Of a stretch of DNA of 64,000 bases, positions 52,258 to 61,137 are shown in pieces. Origin of the DNA: Streptomyces antibioticus (GTDB lineage: Bacteria > Actinomycetota > Actinomycetes > Streptomycetales > Streptomycetaceae); NCBI RefSeq assembly GCF_001514065.1, contig NZ_KQ948423.1:767717-831716 (forward strand). The letters run 5' to 3'. Made by a program: the position numbers and the translations under genes. How positions within the stretch are numbered: position 1 is the first letter of the stretch; each line of letters starts with the position of its first letter. Under the pieces are notes generated by a model. It was not told the DNA's origin and did no database searches. It saw only the letters and a program-made list of their open reading frames with translations.

Positions 52258-53190
52258 ATGACCGTCCAGGACATCCGCGCCTTCAACCGCTTCTACACCA
52301 ACGTCATCGGCGCCCTCGACTACAGCCGCCATCTCTACGCCCCGTTCACCCTCACCGAGTCCCGGGTCCTGTACGAGCTCGCGCACTCCCCGCGTACCGA
52401 CGCGGCCGACCTGCGGACCGAACTCTCGCTGGACGCGGGCTATTTGAGCCGGATCCTCAACAAGTTCGAGGAGGACGGGCTGATCGAGCGGACGGCCTCG
52501 CGGCAGGATCCGCGGCGGCGGCGCGTCACGCTCACCGTCCGGGGGCGGGAGACCGCCGCGCTGCTCGCCGAGCGGGCGGACGAATCGGTGGGCGCGCTCC
52601 TCGCCACCGTGCCCGCCGCCGAGCGGCCGCGGCTCGCGGAGGCCATGCGGACCGTCCGCGACCTGCTCTCCGAGGGGCGGCCGCCTCGCCGTGAGGACGT
52701 GCTGCTGCGCGAGCCGGGGCCCGGTGACCTGGGCTGGATCGTGCAGCGCAACGCCGCGCTCTACACCGCGGAGTACGGCTGGAACGCGGACTACGAGGGG
52801 CTGGTGGCGCGGATCGTCGCCGACTTCGCGGAGGATCACGATCCGCATCTGGAGCGGGTGTGGATCGCCGAGCTGGACGGGCGGCCGGTGGGGTGCGTGA
52901 TGTGCGTGCGCGACGAGGCGCCCGCCACCGCCCGGCTGCGGCTGCTGCTGGTCGAGCCGGACGCCCGCGGCCTCGGCATCGGGGACCGGCTGGTCACGGC
53001 CGTCATCGACTTCGCCCGCGAGGTGGGCTACCGGGACCTGGTGCTGTGGACCAACGACATCCTCAGCTCCGCCCGCCACATCTACCAGCGCCACGGCTTC
53101 GTGCTGCTCGCGGAGAAGCCGCACCGGTCCTTCGGCAAGGATCTGGTCGGCCAGGACTGGCGCCTGGACCTGCACGGCACCCGGGAGTGA
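52258..53190 (+). CDS. MarR regulator fused to a GNAT acetyltransferase
   Basis: 310 residues. Residues 1-140 are a MarR winged helix (TLTESRVLYELAHSPRTDAADLRTELSLDAGYLSRILNKFEEDGLIERTASRQDPRRRRVTLT). Residues 150-310 are a GNAT domain (REPGPGDLGWIVQRNAALY; LLLVEPDARGLGIGDRLVTAVIDFA; ILSSARHIYQRHGFVLL). This bifunctional architecture is known in bacteria; the acetyltransferase may modify a metabolite that controls DNA binding. It is 18 bp upstream of a TIM-barrel gene and probably cotranscribed with it. Confidence 0.9.
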   Translation: MTVQDIRAFNRFYTNVIGALDYSRHLYAPFTLTESRVLYELAHSPRTDAADLRTELSLDAGYLSRILNKFEEDGLIERTASRQDPRRRRVTLTVRGRETAALLAERADESVGALLATVPAAERPRLAEAMRTVRDLLSEGRPPRREDVLLREPGPGDLGWIVQRNAALYTAEYGWNADYEGLVARIVADFAEDHDPHLERVWIAELDGRPVGCVMCVRDEAPATARLRLLLVEPDARGLGIGDRLVTAVIDFAREVGYRDLVLWTNDILSSARHIYQRHGFVLLAEKPHRSFGKDLVGQDWRLDLHGTRE

Positions 53191-53208
53191 CGCGTAAAGT
53201 CCAAAACC

Positions 53209-54009
53209 ATGAAACTCGCGTTCTCCACTCTCGGTGTCCCCGGTCTCCCCGTCCCCGAGGTGCTGCGGCTGGCCACCGCGCACGGATATCACGGGGTCGA
53301 GCTGCGCGCGCATCCGGAGGAGCCGGTGCACCCGGGGATCGGGGCGCAGCAACGGGCCGACGTCGTGGGCGAGTTCAAGGCCGCCGGGGTCGAGATCCTG
53401 AGTGCGGCCGGGTACACGCGGGTGGCCGCGCCCGGGGACGACGAGCCCGTGATCGACGAGCTGCGCGCGCTCCTCGACCTCGCCCGCGACCTGGGCGCCC
53501 CGTACATCCGCGTCTTCCCCGGCGCGGCCCAGGGGCAGTCGCGCGCGGAGGCCGACGCCACGGCCGCCCGGCGGCTCGGCACGGCCGCGGAGTACGCCGC
53601 CGATCTCGGCGTACGGATTCTGCTGGAGACGCACGACTCGCACCGCACCGGCGCCGACGCGATCCGTGTTCTGGGCCTGGTCGGCCACCGCAACGTCGGT
53701 TCGCTGTGGGACGTCATGCACACCTGGCTGGGCGGCGAGCAGCCGAGCGAGACCTATGCGGCGCTCTCCCCGTACCTCGGATACGTCCAGGTCAAGGACA
53801 TCGCCTCGGCCGAGGACACCACCCCGCTGCGGCTCGGCGCCGGCGTCCTGCCGATCGCCGAGTCCGTCGAGATCCTCTCCCGGCACGGCTGGGACGGCTG
53901 GCTGTGCTGGGAGTACGAGAAGCGCTGGTACGAGGGGGCCGCGCCGCTTCCGGGTCTGCTCGGGCGGGGGCGCGAGCATCTGAGCCGCCTCCTGAACGAC
54001 AGCGCGTGA
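53209..54009 (+). CDS. TIM-barrel sugar isomerase/epimerase family protein
   Basis: 266 residues. MKLAFSTLGVPGLPVPEVLRLATAHGYHGVELR, ILLETHDSHRTGADAIRV, LWDVMHTWLGGEQPSETYAAL and YVQVKDIAS supply the usual Glu/Asp/His metal ligands of the AP endonuclease 2-like barrel. It is the third member of this family in the window. It follows the MarR-GNAT gene closely. The substrate is unknown. Confidence 0.82.
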   Translation: MKLAFSTLGVPGLPVPEVLRLATAHGYHGVELRAHPEEPVHPGIGAQQRADVVGEFKAAGVEILSAAGYTRVAAPGDDEPVIDELRALLDLARDLGAPYIRVFPGAAQGQSRAEADATAARRLGTAAEYAADLGVRILLETHDSHRTGADAIRVLGLVGHRNVGSLWDVMHTWLGGEQPSETYAALSPYLGYVQVKDIASAEDTTPLRLGAGVLPIAESVEILSRHGWDGWLCWEYEKRWYEGAAPLPGLLGRGREHLSRLLNDSA

Positions 54010-54100
54010 CTAGGACAGGCCCTAATTCGGTGGCCAGGGCGGCCGTCGACGGTTAACGTCCCGGGGTGCATCAGCCCACCCCGCCTTCGCTCCCGCTCTC

Positions 54101-55366
54101 ATGAGCCTGTCCGACGCGCTCCTCGACGTACGGCCCCTGCGCACCTCCCCCGTCTTCCGGCGACTGCTGTTCGGGCGCACGGTGTCCACGCTCGGCTCCT
54201 TCATGACCATGGTCACCGTGCTGTACCAGGTCTGGGACATGACCCACAGCGCGTTCTGGACCGGCGCGGTCGGGGTCGCGCAGGCGGTGCCGATGGTCGG
54301 CGTCAGCCTGTTCGCGGGCGCCTGGGCCGACCGCGTCGACCGCCGCCGGCTGTACCTCACCGGCACCGTGGGCTCGGCGGTGTGCTCCGCGCTGCTGACC
54401 GTGCAGGGCTTCGCCGGGCACGCGCCGGTGGCCGTGGTCCTCGTCCTGGTTGCGGTCCAGACGTCGTTCGCCGCGCTCGGCGCCCCCGCGGCCGGGGTGT
54501 TCGTGCCGCGGCTGCTGCCCAAGGACCAGGTGGCAGCCGGTCTGGCCCTCCAGCAGGTCACCGGCCAGGCGATGATGCTGGTCGGCCCGGCCGTCGCCGG
54601 TGTCGTCCTCGGCTGGTGGGGCATCGGCGTCTGCTACCTCCTGGACACCCTGAGCTTCGCCCTGTCCTTCTACGGCGCCTACGGCCTGCCCGCGCTGCCG
54701 CCCGAGGGCACCAAGTCCCGCCCCGGTATCCACGGGGTGCTGGACGGTCTGCGCTTCCTGGTCGGCCACCGGGTGGTGCGCGGCGCCCTGATCACCGATC
54801 TGGCGGCCACCGTCCTGTCCATGCCGACCAGCCTCTTCCCGCTGGTCAACGAGGAACGCTTCGGCGGTGACCCCCGCACCCTCGGTCTTTTCCTGTCCGC
54901 GCTGGCCGTCGGCGGAGTCGCCGCGACCGCCTTCTCCGGCCCGGTGACCCGGCTGGCCCGCCCCGGCCCGGTGATGCTGTGCGCGTCCGCCGGCTGGGGC
55001 GCCGGCCTCTTCCTCTTCGGACTGACGACCAGCGCCTGGTGGGGTCTCGCCCTGCTCACGCTGGCCGGTGCGGCGGACGCCCTCGCCGTCCTCTCCCGTA
55101 CGACCATCGTCCAGACCCGCACCCCCGACGCCCTGCTGGGCCGGGTCACGGCGGCGGAGACGATCGTCGGCCAGGCGGGCCCCCACCTCGGCAACCTGCG
55201 CGGCGGCCTGGTCGCGGGCTGGAGCTCCGGGGCGACCGCGCTGATCGCCGGCGGGCTGATGTGCCTGGCGGCGGTGACGGCGGTCGGCGTCAGCACGCCG
55301 GAACTGCGCACGGCCGGTGCCACCGCCCCCGGGGAGCCCCCGGCCACCGCGCCCACCGGACCCTGA
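54101..55366 (+). CDS. MFS transporter (EntS/enterobactin-exporter-like)
   Basis: 421 residues with 12 membrane segments. VRPLRTSPVFRRLLFGRTVSTLGSFMTMVTVLYQVW and FAGAWADRVDRRRLYLTG (motif A) are typical of the EntS/DHA3 branch. Members export siderophores or drugs. It is about 90 bp after the TIM-barrel gene; no clear ribosome site is seen. The last 13 codons and the stop are part of a 91-bp tandem duplication. Confidence 0.85.
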   Translation: MSLSDALLDVRPLRTSPVFRRLLFGRTVSTLGSFMTMVTVLYQVWDMTHSAFWTGAVGVAQAVPMVGVSLFAGAWADRVDRRRLYLTGTVGSAVCSALLTVQGFAGHAPVAVVLVLVAVQTSFAALGAPAAGVFVPRLLPKDQVAAGLALQQVTGQAMMLVGPAVAGVVLGWWGIGVCYLLDTLSFALSFYGAYGLPALPPEGTKSRPGIHGVLDGLRFLVGHRVVRGALITDLAATVLSMPTSLFPLVNEERFGGDPRTLGLFLSALAVGGVAATAFSGPVTRLARPGPVMLCASAGWGAGLFLFGLTTSAWWGLALLTLAGAADALAVLSRTTIVQTRTPDALLGRVTAAETIVGQAGPHLGNLRGGLVAGWSSGATALIAGGLMCLAAVTAVGVSTPELRTAGATAPGEPPATAPTGP

Positions 55367-55557
55367 GCCCCGCCCCGGGAAGCCCGACACCCGCACCAAC
55401 CGGCCCCTGCGCCCGGCCTCCGGGGAGCCCCCGGCACCCCCACCTACCGGACCCTGAGCTCCGCCCGCGGGAAGCCCGGCACCCGCACCAACCGGACCCT
55501 GCGCCCGGCCTCCGGGGAGCCCCCGGCACCCCCACCTACCGGACCCTGAGCTCCGCC
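55329..55557. repeat. Tandem repeat, 2.5 x 91-92 bp, between convergent genes
   Basis: CCGGGGAGCCCCCGGC starts at 55329, 55420 and 55512. Unit 1 contains the MFS stop codon (55364-55366); the last partial unit contains the stop codon of the convergent hydrolase (55538-55536). Confidence 0.93.
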
Positions 55558-56099
55558 TCCGGGTCCAGGCACCACTCCAGCACCGACGGCCAGGAGCCGT
55601 ACCCGGCGTCCAGGTCCAGGTGGGCGGCGCCGGGGAGGAGGCGGGTGGGGACGCCCAGCGGGTCGCCGTAGGCGGCCTGCGCGCCGCCCGGGCAGTACGG
55701 GTCGTCGTCGCCCGCCACCAGCAGCGTCGGGCCCGGGAGGGTGAAGTCCAGGGGCGGCGCGGTGAATTCGGCGACCTCGGGATACCGGGCCAGCACCGGG
55801 GCGGACGGCGGCCCCACCAGCAGCACCCGCTCCACGTCCCCGACCCCGGGCATCCCGCGCGCCACCGCGTGCAGCCACAGCACGGCCGACGCACTGTGGG
55901 CCACCACGACGTCCGGCCCCTCCGCCAGGTACCGGGCCAGCTCGGTCAGCCACACCTCCAGCGAGGGGTCGTCCGGGTCGGGCAGCTGCGGGTAGGTGAC
56001 CTGGTGGCCGAGCTCAGTGAGGTGCTCGGCGAGCCAGTGCTGCCAGTGATCGGCGGGGCGGTGGTTCTGCCAGCCGTGGAGGATGAGGTAGGCGGTCAT
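55536..56099 (-). CDS. Alpha/beta hydrolase (RBBP9/YdeN-like)
   Basis: 187 residues. MTAYLILHGWQNHRPADHWQHWLAEHL at the N-terminus, DVVVAHSASAVLWLHAVA with the nucleophile Ser in a HSAS elbow, VAGDDDPYCP with the acid and GAAHLDLDAGYGSWP with the His. This is the small serine hydrolase family related to YdeN/RBBP9. It is divergent from a LysR gene across 51 bp. Its C-terminal codons lie in the duplicated 92-bp unit. Confidence 0.85.
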   Translation of the reverse strand: MTAYLILHGWQNHRPADHWQHWLAEHLTELGHQVTYPQLPDPDDPSLEVWLTELARYLAEGPDVVVAHSASAVLWLHAVARGMPGVGDVERVLLVGPPSAPVLARYPEVAEFTAPPLDFTLPGPTLLVAGDDDPYCPGGAQAAYGDPLGVPTRLLPGAAHLDLDAGYGSWPSVLEWCLDPEAELRVR

Positions 56100-56105
56100 G
56101 ACACT

Positions 56106-56144
56106 GATCGTTTCCGATCCCCTCTCCCCCGGTCCAGTTAATCT
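56106..56144. promoter_or_regulatory. Divergent LysR/hydrolase control region
   Basis: Inverted repeat GATCG-TTTC-CGATC (56106-56119). TAATCT (56139-56144) sits 6 nt before ATG 56151 on the plus strand, compatible with a leaderless lysR message. The intergenic gap is only 51 bp. Confidence 0.5.
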
Positions 56145-56150
56145 TTCTCG

Positions 56151-57092
56151 ATGGAACAGGTAAGCGAGACCTTCACCGTCGATCTGCGCCGCCTGACCGT
56201 CCTGCGGGAACTCCAGCGCCGGGGCAGTCTCGCCCGTACCGCCGAGGCCCTGCACCTCACCCCGTCCGCCGTCTCCCAGCAGGTCGCCGCGCTGGCCCGG
56301 GAGGTGGGCGCGCCCCTCACCGAACGGGACGGCCGGGGCGTACGGCTCACCGGCCAGGCCCGGGTCCTGCTGGCGCACGCCGATCTGATCGCCGCCCAAC
56401 TGGAGCGTGCCCGCGCCGACTTGGCGGCGTACGGGGAGGGCGGGCGCGGCTCGGTGACGGTCGGCTGCTTCTCCAGCGGCATCCTGGGGCTGCTGCCGGG
56501 GGCCCTGCGGGCGTTGGGGGCACGGCTGCCGCACGTCCGGGTCGACGTCGTCGAGTCCGAGCCGCCGGATCTGTTCACCGCGCTGGACGGCGGGCAGGTG
56601 GACCTCGCGGTGGCGGTGGACTTCGCCGCGGGGCCGCCGCACACCGACCGCCGCTACAGCCGCATCGACCTGCTCACCGACGTGATGGACCTGGTGGTGC
56701 CGGAAGGCCACCGACTGGCGGGGCGGGACGGGGACGTGCCGTTGCGGGAACTGGCCGCCGACGCCTGGATCGTGGGCCATCCGCGCAGCTGTGTGGGGGC
56801 GGTGGCGCGTTCGGTGTGCGCGACGGCCGGCTTCACACCCGACATCCGGCACGCCGTGAACGACTGGGCGGCGGTGGCGGCGCTCGTCGAGGCGGGGGCC
56901 GGGGTGGCGTTGATCCCACGCCTGGTACGGCCGTTGTACGACGGCAGGCGGCTCGCGGTGCTGCGAACCGAGGGCGAGCCGCCGTCCCGGAACGTGTTCG
57001 CGGCGGTGCGGACGGGGTCGGAGGACGACCCGGTACTGGCCGCCGTACGGGAGGAACTGCGGCGCGCGGCGGAGGAGTTGACCGGCCCGTGA
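56151..57092 (+). CDS. LysR-family transcriptional regulator
   Basis: 313 residues. HTH (RRLTVLRELQRRGSLARTAEALHLTPSAVSQQVAALAREVG) followed by the effector domain with VTVGCFSSGILGLLPGAL and AALVEAGAGVALIPRL. It is divergent from the small hydrolase, its probable target. No ribosome site; a -10-like TAATCT is placed for a leaderless transcript. The final 13 codons form the first unit of a 37-bp tandem array. Confidence 0.88.
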   Translation: MEQVSETFTVDLRRLTVLRELQRRGSLARTAEALHLTPSAVSQQVAALAREVGAPLTERDGRGVRLTGQARVLLAHADLIAAQLERARADLAAYGEGGRGSVTVGCFSSGILGLLPGALRALGARLPHVRVDVVESEPPDLFTALDGGQVDLAVAVDFAAGPPHTDRRYSRIDLLTDVMDLVVPEGHRLAGRDGDVPLRELAADAWIVGHPRSCVGAVARSVCATAGFTPDIRHAVNDWAAVAALVEAGAGVALIPRLVRPLYDGRRLAVLRTEGEPPSRNVFAAVRTGSEDDPVLAAVREELRRAAEELTGP

Positions 57093-57238
57093 ACTGCGGC
57101 GTGTGGCGGAGGAGTTGACCGGCCCGTGAACTGCGGCGCGCGGCGGAGGAGTTGACCGGCCCGTGAACTGCGGCGTGTGGCGGAGGGGTTGACCAGCCGG
57201 TGAACTGCGGCGTGTGGCGGCGGAGCTGACCGGCCGCT
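57054..57238. repeat. Tandem repeat, 5 x 37 bp, beginning in the LysR 3' end
   Basis: Units start at 57054, 57091, 57128, 57165 and 57202; each begins GAACTGCGGC and ends in TTGACCGGCCCGT or a close variant. The first unit is coding and the TGA (57090-57092) straddles the first junction. The period of 37 is not a multiple of 3. Confidence 0.95.
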
Positions 57239-57284
57239 GACCGGCCTGTCTCAGCCCGCCCGGCGGATTCAGCCCGCCCGGCGG

Positions 57285-57354
57285 ACTCGGGCCGCCCCGC
57301 GACTCAGCTCACCCGGCGGACTCAGGCCGCCCCGCGACTCAGCTCACCCGGCGG
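57285..57354. repeat. Tandem repeat, 2 x 35 bp, over the acetyltransferase 3' end
   Basis: ACTC(G/A)GGCCGCCCCGCGAC plus AGCTCACCCGGCGG occurs at 57285-57319 and 57320-57354. The second copy contains the last codons and TGA of the minus-strand acetyltransferase. A related shorter repeat, CAGCCCGCCCGGCGGA, precedes it at about 57252-57284. Confidence 0.92.
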
Positions 57355-57974
57355 CCCACGAACCGGGCCACCCGTGCCTCCAGCGTCGGCCTGATCTCCG
57401 GCCATTCCTCCGCCGTGACGGAGAAGATCGCGGAGTCGCGCAGCCGGCCGTCCTCGCCCGGCGCCCAGGAGCGCGACCAGTTGCGCAGGACGCCCTCGAA
57501 GCGGGCGCCGACGCTCGCGATCGCCGCGTGGGAACGGGCGTTGCGGGCGTCGGTCTTGAGGTCGACGCGGGAGACGCCCCACTCCTCGAAGGCGTGCCGG
57601 AACAGGAGGTACATGGACTCGGCGTTGATGCCGGTGCCCTGCGCGGACCTCGCCAGCCAGCTGAAGCCGATCTCGATGGCGTCGAGGCGGTCCGGCGACC
57701 GCCAACTGCGCGGCTCCCAGTAGGAGGTGGTGCCGACGACCCGCCCGGTCGCCGTCGAGATCTGGGCGTACGGGGCGAGCCTGCCGTCCGCGGCCCGGCC
57801 GAGCTGGGCGTCGATGTACCCGGCGACCTCGTGGGCGCGCGGCACCCAGGTGAACTCGAAGGTGTCGCGGTCCTCCTCGGCCGCCGCGGCGAGACCGGAC
57901 GCGTGCCGGTGCTCCAGCGGTTCGAGGCGCACCAGCTCACCCTCCAGGAGCGGCCCCTCCAGCTTGAAACTCAA
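57339..57974 (-). CDS. GNAT acetyltransferase (RimJ/RimL type), TTG start
   Basis: 211 residues. It starts at TTG 57974, which overlaps the aroA stop as TTGA; no ATG or GTG fits. [32 protein letters not shown] at the N-terminus, [25 protein letters not shown] as the acetyl-CoA region and [29 protein letters not shown] are typical of RimJ/L-like enzymes. It is cotranscribed with the EPSP synthase. The 3' end lies in a 35-bp duplication. Confidence 0.85.
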   Translation of the reverse strand: MSFKLEGPLLEGELVRLEPLEHRHASGLAAAAEEDRDTFEFTWVPRAHEVAGYIDAQLGRAADGRLAPYAQISTATGRVVGTTSYWEPRSWRSPDRLDAIEIGFSWLARSAQGTGINAESMYLLFRHAFEEWGVSRVDLKTDARNARSHAAIASVGARFEGVLRNWSRSWAPGEDGRLRDSAIFSVTAEEWPEIRPTLEARVARFVGRRVS

Positions 57975-59212
57975 TGCCCGATGTCCCTTCGCAGTGCGGC
58001 GAACGCCTCGTGGAAGCCGGGGAAAGTCTTCCGCACGCATCCGGGGTCGTCGAACGAAATACCGGGCACCCGCAGGCCGGTGACCGCGAAGGACATCACG
58101 ATGCGGTGGTCGCCGTACGACTTGATCTCGGCGCCCGTGCCTGCGGTGCCCGGCCGGATCTCGATCCAGTCGGGCCCGACCGCCACGTCCGCGCCCAGCC
58201 TCCGCAGGTTCTCCGCGCAGGCCTCCAGCCGGTCGCACTCCTTGACCCGGGTGTTCGCCACGTCCTCGATCCGAACCGGGCCGTCGGCGAAGGGGGCGAT
58301 GGCCGCGAGGGTCGGCATGGTGTCGGAGATGTCGCGCATGTTGACGGTGAGGCCGCGCAGTCGGCCGGTGCCGCGGACGGTCGTGCCGTCCGGCGTCACC
58401 GACACGTCGGCGCCCATCCGGCGCAGGACGTCCACGAAGCCGAGGTCCCCCTGGAGGGCGCCCGTCCCGAGGCCGGGGACGGTGACCTCGGCGCCGGGGG
58501 TGACGGCCGCCGCGGCGAAGAAGTAGCCGGCGGTGGACGCATCGGGTTCGATCTCATAACGCGTGGCCCGGTAACCGCCCGGCGGGACGACGAAGACGTT
58601 GCCCTCCCGGGCGACCTCGACGCCGAACGCCCGCATCATCGCGACCGTGATCTCGACGTACGGCACGGAGACCAGGTCGGTCACGCGGATCCGCAGCCCG
58701 CGCCGGGTCAGCGGGCCCAGCAGGAGCAGTGCCGTCAGGTACTGGGACGACTGACCGGCGTCCAGCACCACGTCACCGCCCTCGACGCCGGACGCCCGGA
58801 CGGTCAGCGGGTGATGACCCTCGGCCTCCTCGTGGCGCAGGTCGACGCCCAGGTCGCGCAGGGCGCGGGAGAGCGGCAGCAGGGGGCGGCGGCGCATCTG
58901 GGCGGAGGCGTCGAAGCGGTAGGTGCCGTGACCGGCCGCGGCCAGCGTCGGCAGGAACCGCGCGGTCGTCGCGCCGTCCCGACAGTAGACGTCGGCCTCC
59001 GCCACCGCGGGCCCCTGGGGCCGACCGTCGACCTGCCAGCTCTCCGCCGCCCGCCCCACGCGATACCCGAGCCGGACCAGCCCCTCGACGAATCCCTCCG
59101 TGTCATCGGAGCGGAGGGGCCGCACAAGCGTCGTGACACCGTCGGCGGCCGCCGCCAGGAACAGGGCGCGAGCGGTGATGGACTTGGAACCGGGGATGGC
59201 TACTGCGGGCAT
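57971..59212 (-). CDS. aroA: 3-phosphoshikimate 1-carboxyvinyltransferase (EPSP synthase), divergent form
   Basis: 413 residues. Active-site residues are retained: [11 protein letters not shown] (Lys, Ser, Arg), [13 protein letters not shown] (S-S-Q), [17 protein letters not shown] (Glu, Arg), [14 protein letters not shown] (Asp, Arg) and RKTFPGF (Lys). The loop that is NAGTAMRPL in E. coli, and LAGTVMRF in other actinobacteria as I recall, reads [10 protein letters not shown] here, so the position equal to Gly96 is Ala. That change is associated with lower glyphosate sensitivity in other enzymes. It may be a second, specialised EPSP synthase. It is 4 bp from the next gene and overlaps the acetyltransferase. 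Confidence 0.88.
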   Translation of the reverse strand: MPAVAIPGSKSITARALFLAAAADGVTTLVRPLRSDDTEGFVEGLVRLGYRVGRAAESWQVDGRPQGPAVAEADVYCRDGATTARFLPTLAAAGHGTYRFDASAQMRRRPLLPLSRALRDLGVDLRHEEAEGHHPLTVRASGVEGGDVVLDAGQSSQYLTALLLLGPLTRRGLRIRVTDLVSVPYVEITVAMMRAFGVEVAREGNVFVVPPGGYRATRYEIEPDASTAGYFFAAAAVTPGAEVTVPGLGTGALQGDLGFVDVLRRMGADVSVTPDGTTVRGTGRLRGLTVNMRDISDTMPTLAAIAPFADGPVRIEDVANTRVKECDRLEACAENLRRLGADVAVGPDWIEIRPGTAGTGAEIKSYGDHRIVMSFAVTGLRVPGISFDDPGCVRKTFPGFHEAFAALRRDIGH

Positions 59213-59216
59213 GCCC

Positions 59217-60128
59217 TCATGATCGAACGCCGGTCGCCATCGGCGCCGGGCCGTCCACGGGGTGGACCGTCGGCCGCCGTACCGTCACCGACGCCAATCC
59301 CACCCCGCCCACCAGCAGCGCCGCCGCGCACCACCGCAACCCGCTCACTCCTTCCCCCAGGAACAGGGCCGCCGAGGACATGCCAAAGACCGGTACCAGG
59401 AGGGAGAAGGAGGCGACCGTGGATGCCGGGTGGCGGCGGAGGAGCCAGCCCCAGGCTCCGAAGCCGAAGACCGTCGTGACCCAGGCGACGTAGACGACCG
59501 TGCCGGCGCCCTGCCAGTCGAGGGCGCGCAGCGCGTCGTAGTCCCGGGTGGGGCCCTCGGTCAGGAGGGAGAGGGCGAGGAGCGGGAGGACCGGGACCGT
59601 GCTGACCCAGACCATGAAGTTGAGCGCGTCCGGGGGTGCCGCCTTGCGGGTGAGGACGTTGGAGGCGCCCCAGCAGGCCGCCGCCGCGACGCACAGGGCG
59701 AAGGCGCCGAGGGGACCCGACGCGCCCTCGTCCACGGCCGCGACGCCGATGCCCGCAAGAGCCACCGCCATACCCAGCACCCGGACGCCGGAGGGACGTT
59801 CGCCCAGGACCGCGAACGCGATCACCGCCGTGAAGACCGCCTGGATCTGGAGCACCAGGGAAGACAGGCCGGCCGGCATCCCCGCGTCCATCGCGACGAA
59901 CAGCAGGCCGAACTTGGCCACTCCCAGGACCAGTCCGACGCCGACGATCCACTTCCACGCCACCTTCGGCCGGCCCACGAAGAACACCGCGGGCAGCGCC
60001 GCCGCCAGGAAGCGCAGGGCCGAGAAGAGCAGCGGCGGGAAGTGGTCGAGGCCGATCTCGATGACGGTGAAGTTCACGCCCCAGACGGCGGCGACGAGGA
60101 CGGCGAGGGCGATGTGGGAGGGACGCAT
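59217..60128 (-). CDS. EamA-family (DMT) transporter
   Basis: 303 residues with ten membrane segments in two EamA repeats: IALAVLVAAVWGVNFTVIEIGL and FALCVAAAACWGASNVLTRKA. LQIQAVFTAVIAFAVLGERPS is the typical end of repeat one. It probably exports amino acids or small metabolites. The start at MRPSHIAL (60128) is likely; an ATG nine codons upstream is possible. It is divergent from a LysR gene and reads into aroA, 4 bp downstream, so the three minus-strand genes may form one unit. Confidence 0.87.
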   Translation of the reverse strand: MRPSHIALAVLVAAVWGVNFTVIEIGLDHFPPLLFSALRFLAAALPAVFFVGRPKVAWKWIVGVGLVLGVAKFGLLFVAMDAGMPAGLSSLVLQIQAVFTAVIAFAVLGERPSGVRVLGMAVALAGIGVAAVDEGASGPLGAFALCVAAAACWGASNVLTRKAAPPDALNFMVWVSTVPVLPLLALSLLTEGPTRDYDALRALDWQGAGTVVYVAWVTTVFGFGAWGWLLRRHPASTVASFSLLVPVFGMSSAALFLGEGVSGLRWCAAALLVGGVGLASVTVRRPTVHPVDGPAPMATGVRS

Positions 60129-60162
60129 GCGTCGAGGATCACCCGCCTCGACCATGTAGCAC

Positions 60163-60177
60163 CAGCGATGATTGCTG
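60163..60177. promoter_or_regulatory. LysR-type operator between the EamA and LysR genes
   Basis: CAGCGATGATTGCTG is a 15-bp near-palindrome (CAGC..AT.AT..GCTG) in the 91-bp divergent gap. Its position and dyad fit a LysR-binding box controlling both genes. Confidence 0.6.
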
Positions 60178-60219
60178 CATGGTTGGATGAAGCGACTCTA
60201 ATGAGTAGGAGCTCTGGAG

Positions 60220-61137
60220 ATGCTCGATCTGCAACGCCTCCGCGCCCTGCACGCCGTCTCCGTCCACGGCACCGTCGGCGCGGCCGCCGCCGCCCTCGGC
60301 TACACCCCCTCTGCCGTCTCCCAGCAGATCGCCAAGCTGGAGCGGGAGACCAGGACCGTGCTGCTGGAGCGGGAGGGGCGCGGGGTGCGGCTCACCGCGG
60401 AGGCGCTGCAACTCGTCGACACCGCGGAGGAGTTGCTCGCCATCGTCGAGCGCGCCGAGACCGGGATCGAGCAGCGGCGGAACACTCCGGCGGGACGTCT
60501 GACGGTGGCCGCGTTCGCGTCGGCGGCGCGCGGACTGCTGCCGGGCGTGCTCGCCGACCTCGCCCACCGGCACCCCGCCCTCGACGTCCGGCTCTCCGAG
60601 ATCGACCCGCATCTGTCGGTGGGGCTGGTGGCGCGGGGCGCGCTGGACATGGCCGTCGTGCACGACTGGGACATCTCGCCGCTGCCGGTGCCGCCCGGGG
60701 TGGAGCAGGCGGTGATCGGCGAGGACCGGTGCACGCTGCTCGTGCCCGAGGGACACCCCTTCGCCGGGCGGGGGAAGGTGCGGCGCGAGGACCTCGGCGG
60801 GGAGCGGTGGGTGTGCCAGCCGCCGGGCCGGGTCTGCCACGACTGGCTGGTGCGCACCCTGCGGGGCGCCGGGCACGAGCCGGAGATCATCCACCAGGCC
60901 GACGAGAACCCCACCCTCGTCGCGCTCGTCGCCGCCGGACTCGGCATCTGCCTCATCCCCCGCCTCGGCCGCGGCCCGCTGCCGGCGGGCGTCGTAGAGG
61001 TCGACCTCGACCCCACCCCCGTACGACGGCTGTACGCCCTGTGGCGCACGGGCGCGGCGGGCCGCCCGTCGATCACGGAGACCGTACACACCCTCCAGAG
61101 CCACTGGCCCAAGGTGGCGGCCACCCCGCCCCGTTGA
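60220..61137 (+). CDS. LysR-family transcriptional regulator
   Basis: 305 residues. HTH LQRLRALHAVSVHGTVGAAAAALGYTPSAVSQQIAKLERET and effector domain with LTVAAFASAARGLLPGVL and LVALVAAGLGICLIPRLG. GGAG lies 5 nt before ATG 60220. It is divergent from the EamA transporter, its likely target. The stop codon is followed by short repeats that copy the stop-containing unit (TTGAGCCACC). Confidence 0.9.
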   Translation: MLDLQRLRALHAVSVHGTVGAAAAALGYTPSAVSQQIAKLERETRTVLLEREGRGVRLTAEALQLVDTAEELLAIVERAETGIEQRRNTPAGRLTVAAFASAARGLLPGVLADLAHRHPALDVRLSEIDPHLSVGLVARGALDMAVVHDWDISPLPVPPGVEQAVIGEDRCTLLVPEGHPFAGRGKVRREDLGGERWVCQPPGRVCHDWLVRTLRGAGHEPEIIHQADENPTLVALVAAGLGICLIPRLGRGPLPAGVVEVDLDPTPVRRLYALWRTGAAGRPSITETVHTLQSHWPKVAATPPR

